A stretch of DNA of 64,000 bases, from positions 29,657 to 93,656 of the forward strand of contig JAQWLH010000043.1 of NCBI GenBank assembly GCA_029247405.1, written 5' to 3'. Of the stretch, positions 55,184 to 64,000 are shown in pieces. The first letter of the stretch is position 1. Every line of letters starts with the position of its first letter. Position numbers and translations under genes: made by a program. The notes beneath the pieces are model-generated. The model was not told where the DNA came from, searched no databases, and saw only the letters and a list, made by a program, of their open reading frames with translations. Source of the DNA: Mariniblastus sp. (GTDB lineage: Bacteria; Planctomycetota; Planctomycetia; Pirellulales; Pirellulaceae).

Positions 55184-55723
55184 ATGCCAAATTCTTTGAC
55201 GGTTGCAAAATACTCAAACGATGGCGATTTGCTGGAAACTTGCGAAACCCAAATGGGCGACCTGAACTCACAGCACATCGAGTACTTCAAAAACAAGTTC
55301 ACACACCTGACTGGTGATCTGGAACTGCCCTACGAATCAGTCCTGCCAGGGGACAACCCCTTTTTGGAGTTTCGAATTGGTTCTGATTTGCATGGCGCCT
55401 ACGTACTTTACTATTTTCACGATGAAATCATTTTCTCTTCGTTACTCCTGAGTGGAACGAATGAAGAAAGCGAAAGAGATTTGATGGATATTATCAAGTT
55501 TCTCCTTTTAGATTCGGAAGATAACGAAGATCCTACGGAAGAAGAAATTGACGCAGCGCTGGCTAGTCACAAATTCCAATTTGAGAAAATTGAAAGTCGA
55601 CCTGCGGTGCACGAAATACCAAACGCCAATGGCCCCGAAGAAGCGAGCCAGTGCGAAGTCATCGAGCAGATGAACCAATGTCTAGCCGCTGCATTTTTCG
55701 CCATCCAGCGCGAGTCATCCTGA
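55184..55723 (+). CDS. Hypothetical acidic protein, next to the response regulator
   Basis: ORF 55175..55723 with ATG at 55184, 5 nt after the response-regulator stop. Coherent protein-like sequence. Confidence 0.6.
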   Translation: MPNSLTVAKYSNDGDLLETCETQMGDLNSQHIEYFKNKFTHLTGDLELPYESVLPGDNPFLEFRIGSDLHGAYVLYYFHDEIIFSSLLLSGTNEESERDLMDIIKFLLLDSEDNEDPTEEEIDAALASHKFQFEKIESRPAVHEIPNANGPEEASQCEVIEQMNQCLAAAFFAIQRESS

Positions 55724-55809
55724 AATGACCATCTGCAGCAGATATTCACCAGAAGACGCCGCAACTTTTGGATTAGCCGCCCAGAATCCAACAACCCGCC
55801 TAATGTGAG

Positions 55810-57708
55810 TTAACGCTGAGCGTTATTTACAAACTGCTTAAGAACTGTTTTGGGGATCACATAGCTTCGGACCCGACTGGACCTCGCAATATTGACACCT
55901 AAGAATTGCCCGTTCAGATCAAATACCGGCCCTCCGCAGTCTTCAGGCTTTAAATCAGCATCATGAGCGATGGCTAAACTAAAACCATCGCGACGAAGAC
56001 TCTTTCCACCAATCAAGTTGTCAGCGACATGGCCGGTCATATCCGGGCGATTCCCCAAAACGATTGTCTTTTCAATCTGTTCTCCATTACGCTCGAGCAG
56101 AGCCGTAATCGTGCTGTTCGGGTCTTTGGTGCGAAGGAAATTCCGCACATCACCCTGTCTTCTGATTTCAACATCGTCCATACGAAGCACGATATCGCCC
56201 GACTCAACCCCTGCTGCCTTGGCGGCACCATCTCTGACTCGCGCAAATACAACTCGACCAGCGTTGGGCTGAACCGCCATTTCCACACCTAAAAAGCCCC
56301 CGCTCATCAGGGTCCGATTAACTGCAAAATACTTTGAACCCCAAACGCTAATTTCACCACCATCTTTCGAACTCGGTGTGATCAAGAGTTTGCCAGGTTT
56401 TTCTTCGACGTCTCCATAAACTCGTCTCAGATCAATCCCGGTTGTGCCAGGTAGATTTGCACGGAGTAAGACCAGATCGTTCTTCGAGTCCCGCGAAACA
56501 ATGTCTGCGGAAACGAATCCACCCGTGGATAATTCAACTCTGGGATTCGTTCCAATTCTTGAACTTTTGCTGATCAGGTTTCCACGGCCATCAATTTTGA
56601 CACGAGTTCCGCAGACCGTGACAGATTTTTTTCCGATCTGACTCCGAATCACGAACATGTTGTCATCTAACTTCGACTCAAGCTTGGCAAACTTGGACAC
56701 CAACTCGGGAAGTTCAGGATAGGCGGTCGGCGTCGGAAACTGATCATCCATCAATTTAAATCGAATGGACATCTTCTTGTCGCCACGGTTAACGTTAACA
56801 AAACACTCGTCGACTCCGTCGGACCGCAATTTAAATAAGCGACTATATATCTGGCTTGCCCTTTTAACGCCCAACCCGCCCACGCTTGTCACAAAGTCGT
56901 TTGGCTGTAGACCGAACTGTTCCGCCTGCCCGCCCTCATAGACCTTGAGCACTTTAACTCCCAGGTCGTCTCCGGTACCCCGGAAGCCCAACTTCGGCAA
57001 ACTTGGATAGCCGTTGACGAAGAACTCTTTGGGAGTCAGTAAATCATTCCAGTGTTTCCGAAACGAATCGACCGGGACGTCGTAGTTGGACTTTTCATCT
57101 CGCCTAATGTTACTGTGAATCCCGATAACTTTGCCATCAAGATCGACCAACGGTCCTCCCGAATCACCCGGTTCCATCTTCGCAGTAGATTTAATCATCC
57201 CTTCGTTGGACGTGACCGGTTGTAAGATGTGGCCAAATCTAACAATCGGACCACGGTTAGCATCATAAAGCCCAGGGTGACTGACACCGACACACGGTTG
57301 ATTCCTAACAACGACCGAAGAGTGTCCCATCTCAGCAAACGGCAAATCTTGGTCTGACGAAATCTTCAGCATCGCCATGTCGACCCGTTTGTTGGATCCA
57401 AGACCCTTTGTCCGAAATCGGCGACCATCGGCAAGCATCACGGTGTAGACGCGTTTAGGACTAACAGCGTGTCCGGCGGTGAGCACATGGCCTTCTTTGG
57501 AGACGATGACACCGCTGAAAATTGCCCCGCGGTCGCTGATGGCGACAACTGCTGGCATAACTTTATCGACCGCAGAAAAAATCTGAGACTGTAAACGGTT
57601 GATGTCGAGTTCTTCGGAATTGACTCGACATGGAAGCCCGACCAAGACCACGCAAAAAACAATCGTGAGAAGGTAAGATGAATTCTTGAGGCAGTAGAGT
57701 GATCGCAT
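55810..57708 (-). CDS. HtrA-like protein: active-type trypsin domain + PDZ + degenerate second protease domain + PDZ
   Basis: Domain 1: VLTAGHAV, VDMAMLKI, GDSGGPLVDLDGKVIGIHSN. Domain 2: ISKSSRIG, NDLVLLRA, PEDCGGPVFDLNGQFLGVNIA. Two PDZ-like segments. Likely start MRSLYCLKNSSYLLTIVFCVVLV at 57708. Confidence 0.85.
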   Translation of the reverse strand: MRSLYCLKNSSYLLTIVFCVVLVGLPCRVNSEELDINRLQSQIFSAVDKVMPAVVAISDRGAIFSGVIVSKEGHVLTAGHAVSPKRVYTVMLADGRRFRTKGLGSNKRVDMAMLKISSDQDLPFAEMGHSSVVVRNQPCVGVSHPGLYDANRGPIVRFGHILQPVTSNEGMIKSTAKMEPGDSGGPLVDLDGKVIGIHSNIRRDEKSNYDVPVDSFRKHWNDLLTPKEFFVNGYPSLPKLGFRGTGDDLGVKVLKVYEGGQAEQFGLQPNDFVTSVGGLGVKRASQIYSRLFKLRSDGVDECFVNVNRGDKKMSIRFKLMDDQFPTPTAYPELPELVSKFAKLESKLDDNMFVIRSQIGKKSVTVCGTRVKIDGRGNLISKSSRIGTNPRVELSTGGFVSADIVSRDSKNDLVLLRANLPGTTGIDLRRVYGDVEEKPGKLLITPSSKDGGEISVWGSKYFAVNRTLMSGGFLGVEMAVQPNAGRVVFARVRDGAAKAAGVESGDIVLRMDDVEIRRQGDVRNFLRTKDPNSTITALLERNGEQIEKTIVLGNRPDMTGHVADNLIGGKSLRRDGFSLAIAHDADLKPEDCGGPVFDLNGQFLGVNIARSSRVRSYVIPKTVLKQFVNNAQR

Positions 57709-57901
57709 AAGAAATCGCTTCTGTAAAGTAAGTCTGTCACTTATGAAAATAGTCCAATGCACGCCAAAATTCAAATTTTATGTCCTTCACCCTTTACGAA
57801 TTGACATTTGGCGTAGCCTACGTTTAACCGAAATCACACGAGAAAACTAACTCCGGTCACTCAAAACTCTTGAAAACTCACATTTCCAACCACGACGACA
57901 C

Positions 57902-59176
57902 TTATTTCTTACCCAGGCAGTAAAGCCACTGATGATCACTTCCAGTACTGCTGTCTCCCACTCTCGTATAAATCTGATTGTCACAAAACGCGGGTGTGGC
58001 AAAAGCCTTATCACCCAGTTTGTTTCGAGCGACCTCTTTAAATTCTTTCGGGTCAAGTTTGACGACAACCGTTTCCCCATTCTCCGCCGTGAAGTAAATA
58101 TTTCCATTCGCTAATACAGGCGACACGCTGACCGGATTCTTCCTCGAACCAAACCGATTCTTCCACATCTCTTGCCCATCTGCAGCACGCCAACAATACA
58201 GCACCCCGCTGTCGCTATGCGCGTAGATATAACCATTTACTGCCAGTAGAGATTGCTCATACGATTTGACATTGTTTTCCCAAACGAGTTTTCCGTCAGA
58301 TGCGTTCAGTGCGAGCGTTTGCTGAGCCGGATAACCACCGCTGATAAAAACCATATTTTCATCCCAAACCATCGTTCCACAACTGACTTTCCAGTCCGTA
58401 GGTGTTTCCCAATTTTGGGCACCGGTCTTGGGGTCGTAACTTTTTACTTTACTGCCGCCGCTGATTAGCAATTGCTCTTTACCAGAAACCTTGGCCACCA
58501 CCGGTGTTGAATAACTGCTAACTCCATTTCGATCAATCTTCCAAATTTGACTGCCTGTTTTAAGATCGAATGCATAGATTCCAGAGTCAACTTTACTTTC
58601 GGTCGTCACAATTATTTTCCCATTGTGGATAATCGGACTGGCACCAAAACCAAATTTATAAAACGGGTCGTAATTCCCAACTTTTTTCTTCCAGACAATC
58701 TCGCCATCAAAACCAAGCTTCGTCAAATCGACAGCACCGTGGTGGTTGAACACAGCGAACACGTGGTTTCCATCGGTCGCCACAGTCGATGAGGCATGAG
58801 TATTCTTAGGATAGATTTTTTTCGGGAACTCACCGTTGTTAACTTCTGTTTGCCAAAGTTGGCTTCCTGATTGACGATCAAAGCAAACCACAGACTGACT
58901 TTGACTCTTAAGCTCCGCCGTCGCAAGAAAAATTTTATCAGCAAAAATAATTGGAGAAGCGTGTCCGGTGCCGGGCACCTTGGACTTCCAAATGACGCTT
59001 TCCGTTGCACTCCAACTTGTGGGGGGTTTTTGATCCGCTGAAGCAATGGCGTTACCGGTCGGACCTCGCCAACGTGCCCAATCTTTCGAGTTAGACTGAG
59101 CCTCTTGAGCGAAAGAAAAATGAGGAAAGACAATTGTGGCGATTGCAAAACAAAAACAAGCGACAGTGCGGTTCAT
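57902..59176 (-). CDS. Exported PQQ-like beta-propeller repeat protein
   Basis: MNRTVACFCFAIATIVFPHFSFAQ start at 59176; WARWRGPTGNAIAS; repeated blades. Similar layout to 5314..6549. Confidence 0.88.
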   Translation of the reverse strand: MNRTVACFCFAIATIVFPHFSFAQEAQSNSKDWARWRGPTGNAIASADQKPPTSWSATESVIWKSKVPGTGHASPIIFADKIFLATAELKSQSQSVVCFDRQSGSQLWQTEVNNGEFPKKIYPKNTHASSTVATDGNHVFAVFNHHGAVDLTKLGFDGEIVWKKKVGNYDPFYKFGFGASPIIHNGKIIVTTESKVDSGIYAFDLKTGSQIWKIDRNGVSSYSTPVVAKVSGKEQLLISGGSKVKSYDPKTGAQNWETPTDWKVSCGTMVWDENMVFISGGYPAQQTLALNASDGKLVWENNVKSYEQSLLAVNGYIYAHSDSGVLYCWRAADGQEMWKNRFGSRKNPVSVSPVLANGNIYFTAENGETVVVKLDPKEFKEVARNKLGDKAFATPAFCDNQIYTRVGDSSTGSDHQWLYCLGKK

Positions 59177-59618
59177 AGTATTCCAGTTTGAAAGTACGTT
59201 TAAGCCACGCCAATATTGGACGACATGACAACTGCAAGGATATACGATTTCCTCTTCAAGCAATACATGAACTGCTCCTCATGAGAGCCTGAAGAGAGGA
59301 AACTTTCCTGTCCAACGTATCGTCATTTACAAACAAGAGATGGCATTCGAAAATCTGATCAACAAATCAAAGTCAACCAAACCTGACCGGAGTGACGACA
59401 CCTCAGAAATCAAATCGCAGACGCCGAGACACAAGTTCTTTCGTTGGCAAACGAACCTCCAGCGGACGGAGGATCCAAAACAGGTGGAAACGTTCGGGAA
59501 CCGCCCGCTCTTTGGTGAACAACAAATGTACCCTCGCGAAAATCACGCGGGCAAAAGCGACGTGACGATCGGCGGTTGTCCGCGGGCGCTAAACGACCCC
59601 TTGCCCACAACAATGGCA

Positions 59619-61274
59619 TCACTTCTTTTTCTTTTGCTCGTCAAGCATCGCTTCGCGACGCTTTTTAAAATCTTGACTAATCGAAACAGCCTTGGCACGG
59701 TCAACTGCATCGTAATCCCAAAACTCCTGAACGATTTTCTCACACTCCGAATGATGGCTACCGTCATCACCAATGTTTTTTCGCAGCTTCGCGAACTGAA
59801 TTTTCAACGAATCTCGAATCAGGGCATACTCCGGATCGTCGTAAACATTGACAAGCTCATGAGGATCTTTTTTCAAGTCGTAAAGTTCCCAAGCGGCGGG
59901 CGTTTGATCTTTGCCTTTGTAGTTGCATCCGTAAAAGTAGATCAATTTGTGAGTCTTGGTACGGATCGCCATTTCCCCTGGATTGTCATGGTGAGCCATA
60001 TGCATCCAATAGCGATAGTAGACAGCTTTTTTCCAACCAGACGGTTCGGTTCCAGTTTCACAGATGCTTCGAAATGACTTGCCCTGCATTGTTTCAGGAA
60101 TTTTTGCGCCCGCAAAATCCAGCATCATCGCTGGGTAATCGACGTTTTCAATCATTGCGTCGCTTCGGACGCCTGCCTTGACGGCTTTGGGGTACCGAAC
60201 AATAAACGGCATTCGCTGAGACTCATCGTACGCCCAGCGCTTGTCCTGATAATCTTTTTCACCCAGCCAGAAACCCTGATCGCCGGTATAGATAATCAGC
60301 GTATTATCGTACAGGCCTTCGGCCTTAAGGTAGTCGAACAACCGCTTCAAATTATCATCGACCCCCTTCACACAGCGAAGATATTTTTTCAGATACGCTT
60401 GATAGGCCAAACGTTTGATTTCAACATCAGACAAGTTGGGATCATTGTAGTCCCACTTAAACTCCTGAGGAAATTTCCTGGGCAAATCACGTGCGTACGA
60501 CCGACGTGGATTGCGTCGGCCAATGGAAGTGCCGATGTGTGGTTCCAGTTCGTTTTTGTAACCCTTGGTCGCCAACGAACCAAACGTATCAGGCACTTCC
60601 CACAGCGTCTCCGGTTCTGGAATATCTATATCGGCAAGGTAACTGTCGTACCGTGGAGCACTTTCAAAATAATCGTGCGGAGCCTTGTATTGGTGACACA
60701 GAAAAAAAGGCTTGTTGGGATCGCGTTTATTCTTGAACCAATCCAAAGTCGAATCAGTTATCGCATCCGAAGAATGTGAACCGTCATGCGCAACTTTATT
60801 TCTGGGCCAAGGCTTGTCACCCTGAATTCGAAATTCGGTATTAAAGTATTTACCCTGGCCTGGGAGCACTTTGTAGTAATCAAAATTCGGCTCAGCTTTT
60901 AAATGCCATTTACCTACGATCGCAGTTTGATAACCTGCTTCACGCATCGCGATTGGCAAGGCCTGTTTTGCAGGAAGAATCTTGCCACCCAAGTCGAATA
61001 CACCATTCACGTGGTTGTACTGGCCAGTAATGATACAGGCTCTCGAAGGTGTACAAATTCCGTTGGTGCAAAACGCGTTATCAAAAACTATCCCTTCTTT
61101 CGCAAGTGTGTCTATCGTTGGCGTTGGATCGAGTTCTTTTAAAAGCGTCGCATAGGCTCCGACTGCCTGGGCCGTATGATCATCCGACATGATGAAGAGA
61201 ATGTTCGGTTGATCCCCACGTATCGGAGACACAAAACAAACAACAGCAAGCAGGGCCAAAAGTATTTTTTGCAT
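59619..61274 (-). CDS. Exported sulfatase (formylglycine type)
   Basis: MQKILLALLAVVCFVSPIRGDQPNILFIMSDDHTAQAVGAY; motif CTPSRACIITGQ; IVGKWHLK; IYTGDQGFWLGEK. Confidence 0.93.
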   Translation of the reverse strand: MQKILLALLAVVCFVSPIRGDQPNILFIMSDDHTAQAVGAYATLLKELDPTPTIDTLAKEGIVFDNAFCTNGICTPSRACIITGQYNHVNGVFDLGGKILPAKQALPIAMREAGYQTAIVGKWHLKAEPNFDYYKVLPGQGKYFNTEFRIQGDKPWPRNKVAHDGSHSSDAITDSTLDWFKNKRDPNKPFFLCHQYKAPHDYFESAPRYDSYLADIDIPEPETLWEVPDTFGSLATKGYKNELEPHIGTSIGRRNPRRSYARDLPRKFPQEFKWDYNDPNLSDVEIKRLAYQAYLKKYLRCVKGVDDNLKRLFDYLKAEGLYDNTLIIYTGDQGFWLGEKDYQDKRWAYDESQRMPFIVRYPKAVKAGVRSDAMIENVDYPAMMLDFAGAKIPETMQGKSFRSICETGTEPSGWKKAVYYRYWMHMAHHDNPGEMAIRTKTHKLIYFYGCNYKGKDQTPAAWELYDLKKDPHELVNVYDDPEYALIRDSLKIQFAKLRKNIGDDGSHHSECEKIVQEFWDYDAVDRAKAVSISQDFKKRREAMLDEQKKKK

Positions 61275-61381
61275 TATCACAAGTGTGGGCTGGGTGAGTT
61301 TTCATTCGCTTCAAATTATACATTCAAATTATACACAAACTCAGCACCAAACTTGTCGGCCTTTTCCCTACCATTCAACCT

Positions 61382-61413
61382 AAAAAAGAAGGGAGCCAAC
61401 ATAAGCCCCCTTC
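61382..61413 (-). terminator. Rho-independent terminator downstream of the HNH gene
   Basis: Minus strand GAAGGGGGC-TTATGTTG-GCTCCCTTC followed by TTTTTT. Confidence 0.8.
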
Positions 61414-61491
61414 CTTGATCGATAGTTTTGGACAGCTTGCAGCATCTTCGCAATCTGTCGCCATGAACCGGTTAAATCCCCGACGATCTGC

Positions 61492-62088
61492 TTAAGCTTC
61501 CAATTCAGCATCCCAGTATGTGTCACTGATAAACTTGGACCAGCTTTCGTATCGAGCTGAATGCTGGGAATAAATTGGATTCCAAGTTGGCTGCTTGGGA
61601 ACGTTCAACAATTTCATACCGGCGCGATCCGGGGTCCGATCCGCTTTACCATGGTTACAGGAGATACAAGCTAAAACGCAGTTTTCCCAAGTCGATCCGC
61701 CGCCGTGCGATCGCGGCGTAACATGATCAATCGTTAGCTCATCACCCTTCAACCGGCGCCCACAGTACTGGCACGACATTCGGTCACGTTTGAAAATATT
61801 ACGTCGACTAAAGGAAACTGTCGTTGAGGGAAGTCGGTTGAAGTCGTTAAGGGTGATGACTTCAGGAACACGAATTCGCTGAGAGACCGCCTGAACGAAC
61901 GCTTCGTCGCCGGTTGGGTCGAGTCGAGCCCAATCATCCCAGTCGTACAACTGGTAGTTTGCGGGATCCACAACACGGGCAGTGTCACTCCAGATCATCA
62001 CCAAAGCACGTGAAACTGTCGCGACGTTGACAGGTTGCCAACTTCGGTTCAGTACCAGCGTTGGTCGTTGGAGAACCTGAGAAACCAT
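61492..62088 (-). CDS. HNH endonuclease family protein
   Basis: MVSQVLQRPTLVLNRSWQPVNVATVSRAL; CQYCGRRLKGDELTIDHVTPRSHGGGSTWENCVLACISCNHGKADRTP. Confidence 0.93.
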   Translation of the reverse strand: MVSQVLQRPTLVLNRSWQPVNVATVSRALVMIWSDTARVVDPANYQLYDWDDWARLDPTGDEAFVQAVSQRIRVPEVITLNDFNRLPSTTVSFSRRNIFKRDRMSCQYCGRRLKGDELTIDHVTPRSHGGGSTWENCVLACISCNHGKADRTPDRAGMKLLNVPKQPTWNPIYSQHSARYESWSKFISDTYWDAELEA

Positions 62089-62137
62089 GTTGCAAACTCC
62101 TTTGCTTACGATGTCGAAACGAACAATCACATTGGAG

Positions 62138-62210
62138 GGTGACCGACCGGAATCGAACCGGCATGAACTTGGCTCACAACCAAGCGCTTTACCCTTAAGC
62201 TACGGACACC
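62138..62210 (-). tRNA. tRNA-His(GTG)
   Basis: Minus strand: G-1 opposite C73, acceptor GTGTCCG/CGGTCAC (one U-U mismatch), anticodon arm CTTGG-TTGTGAG-CCAAG, T arm GCCGG-TTCGATT-CCGGT. Confidence 0.9.
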
Positions 62211-62557
62211 ACCATTATGATTGAATTGAATTTTTTGAAAACCTGAACAGCGAACCAGTTTTGCGGTTTGTGCGTGAAATCAACAAAAGCTTCAAAACTT
62301 TTTTGCGTTGGACACCATTTTTCATACCTTTAGAGGCCATTTCAGTAGAGATGTTCACAAAAATCTTAATCCCATATTTGGTTCAGCTTTTTAAGACTCA
62401 CTTCAAATACGGCTTCGAAGAGCAAATCGCAACACCTCGAAACGAGGCGAATTCCCAAGGCGTTCATCTCGTTAAAGCATTAAGAATCACCTTTGCACAG
62501 AGATTCCTAATGAACAGCTTCTAAATCAAGCCGGTTCCAATTCGTTTTCGCAAACAG

Positions 62558-62626
62558 CTGCAGACTTCGGAATTGAACCGAACCAATCGGCCATATAAAA
62601 GCCAACTGAGCTCCGGCTCGTCTGCA
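62558..62626 (-). other. Non-canonical tRNA-like element, anticodon UAU, replaced D-arm
   Basis: Minus strand: acceptor TGCAGAC/GTCTGCA (7 bp); GAGC-CGGA-GCTC mini-hairpin; anticodon arm TGGCT-TTTATAT-GGCCG; variable ATTGG; T arm TTCGG-TTCAATT-CCGAA. Confidence 0.5.
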
Positions 62627-63310
62627 AAAAATGAATAGCTAGAGACTCGACCTCTTCTCTGGTTGCCTCCCAATGCTGAGACTGAGTAAAACCCGTTAGT
62701 TCAAGGTGGTCCTAAACAGGTTCACACCGTCGATTTGATGCTTATCAAACAGCATCCCCAAGTCACGGGAGCGGGAACCGTTCGATTGACGCCACACGAT
62801 TTCCGACTTCGCCCAACTGCCCCAAGCCAGGCATGCATTGATTACCTTGCAGCGACAAATATTTCACTCACGTTCTAATTCAGCTTCACGTCTGAAAATT
62901 CTTACTACTTGGTTTCACGGGATTGACCTCAATTAAATCAGTCATGGCAGCGACTTGGACCGCAGAGCTATTGTGCGATACGGGACCTCACAACGCCGAA
63001 GCACCAAAGATTCATGATCAGAATCCTGGTTAAATTGGACACGTGTGAGTCAGTTTATGTCGACAAGGAATGTTCTTGAGAAAATTAATCGCCAGTCTCA
63101 TCCCAACAGCGTATCGGTCCAAAACTTTGCATCAAGTTTGGTGGACTGGTGTATTTGGATAGACAAACCACCTGATTTTTAGCAAATGTCAATCAACAAC
63201 TTTGAGATTCTTTTCCAGAATTGTTGATCATTTCATCTCTACCATTAACATAGGTAAATTAATGCGTAGAAGTTCTTTGCCCCAAGTCCACCCCTGCTCG
63301 GAATTCATCC

Positions 63311-63922
63311 ATGTCTAGCGCCGGAAAAATCGGTTTTTGGATGCTCCTGATTGGAGTCGTTCTGGCTAGCAGCTTGTGGATCCTTGGGGGCAAACGGCAT
63401 GAACACTCAACTGGGCTTGAGATTAGCGCCAGCCCCAGTTCCGTATTCGAATTTCTGATTGACTCCGAAAACCAAAAGAAATGGAATACCGGCCTCACTG
63501 AAGTTGGGCAATTTGGTCCCCTCCAAAAAGACGGCAGCAGGACGCGAGTCGTCAAAACCCCAAGGGTCGTGACACTCGAGGGAGGCAAACAAGTCAAATA
63601 CGAAGATCAAGTGATCCGATTTGAACCCAACCAAACACTCACAGTTCAGTCAGCCAATCAGCAAGCGGTGATCACCACGATTTTTCAACTCGAAAGTCGA
63701 GGTCAGAAAACTTTTCTGACTTTTCGCGTTAAATCAAAAAGCCGTGGACTGGGTCGTTTTCTGGCACCGTTAACTACTGTCGAAACCCAATCGCGAATCG
63801 ACAACGACATTAAAAAACTGAAAGAATTAGTCGAAAGCTCCCAACCACCCGAGGATCCGATTGCGGACTCTCCCAACGCTGCTCCTCCAATCAATTCTCC
63901 CACGTTCAGTTTTCAAGAATAA
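63311..63922 (+). CDS. Membrane-anchored SRPBCC/polyketide-cyclase-like protein
   Basis: N-terminal TM (GFWMLLIGVVLASSLWIL) then ISASPSSVFEFLIDSENQKKWNTGLTEVGQFGP and YEDQVIRFEPNQTLTVQ, typical of the SRPBCC fold. Confidence 0.75.
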   Translation: MSSAGKIGFWMLLIGVVLASSLWILGGKRHEHSTGLEISASPSSVFEFLIDSENQKKWNTGLTEVGQFGPLQKDGSRTRVVKTPRVVTLEGGKQVKYEDQVIRFEPNQTLTVQSANQQAVITTIFQLESRGQKTFLTFRVKSKSRGLGRFLAPLTTVETQSRIDNDIKKLKELVESSQPPEDPIADSPNAAPPINSPTFSFQE

Positions 63923-64000
63923 TGTGGCTGTTCGCTTTGCGTTGTTTCGATCTTGTTTGATCCACAAACACCATTGCCGCCGGTTTGGTCAATCCAAGGG

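Noticed and set aside
1-64000. CRISPR array, prophage, integrase, insertion sequence or restriction/defence island
   Set aside because: No regularly spaced repeats, transposase, integrase, Cas or phage structural motifs seen. The HNH protein is of the common housekeeping-type family and has no defence partners nearby.

Overview
This 64 kb window looks like chromosomal DNA from a planctomycete, probably Pirellulales-like. That assignment is inferred from lineage-typical families: PVC-type heme-binding dehydrogenase, DUF1549/DUF1553 (PSCyt1/PSD1) next to DUF1501, several PQQ-like beta-propellers, sulfatases, OPT transporter, NIPSNAP and FloA. I support about 40 protein-coding genes, two canonical tRNAs (Val-GAC, His-GTG), one non-canonical tRNA-like element, and a few hairpin terminators. 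I see no rRNA, CRISPR array, prophage or complete transposon. The best-defined metabolic unit is a near-complete trans-4-hydroxyproline catabolic locus (39.7-45.8 kb). The observations most worth a second look are: (1) a 69-nt tRNA-like element with a UAU anticodon and a replaced D-arm at 62558-62626; (2) two mutually exclusive hairpins with T7 tracts upstream of the pepT-like gene; (3) an HtrA-like protein whose second protease domain has lost its His and has Cys in place of Ser; (4) a beta-propeller / CxxCH cytochrome / ankyrin-repeat fusion; (5) a tandem esterase + SGNH hydrolase fusion; (6) an SGNH-like domain without its Ser nucleophile fused to a dehydrogenase/cytochrome; (7) a run of short overlapping minus-strand frames near 46 kb missing from the ORF track. 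All family calls come from reading motifs by eye. No database search was run.
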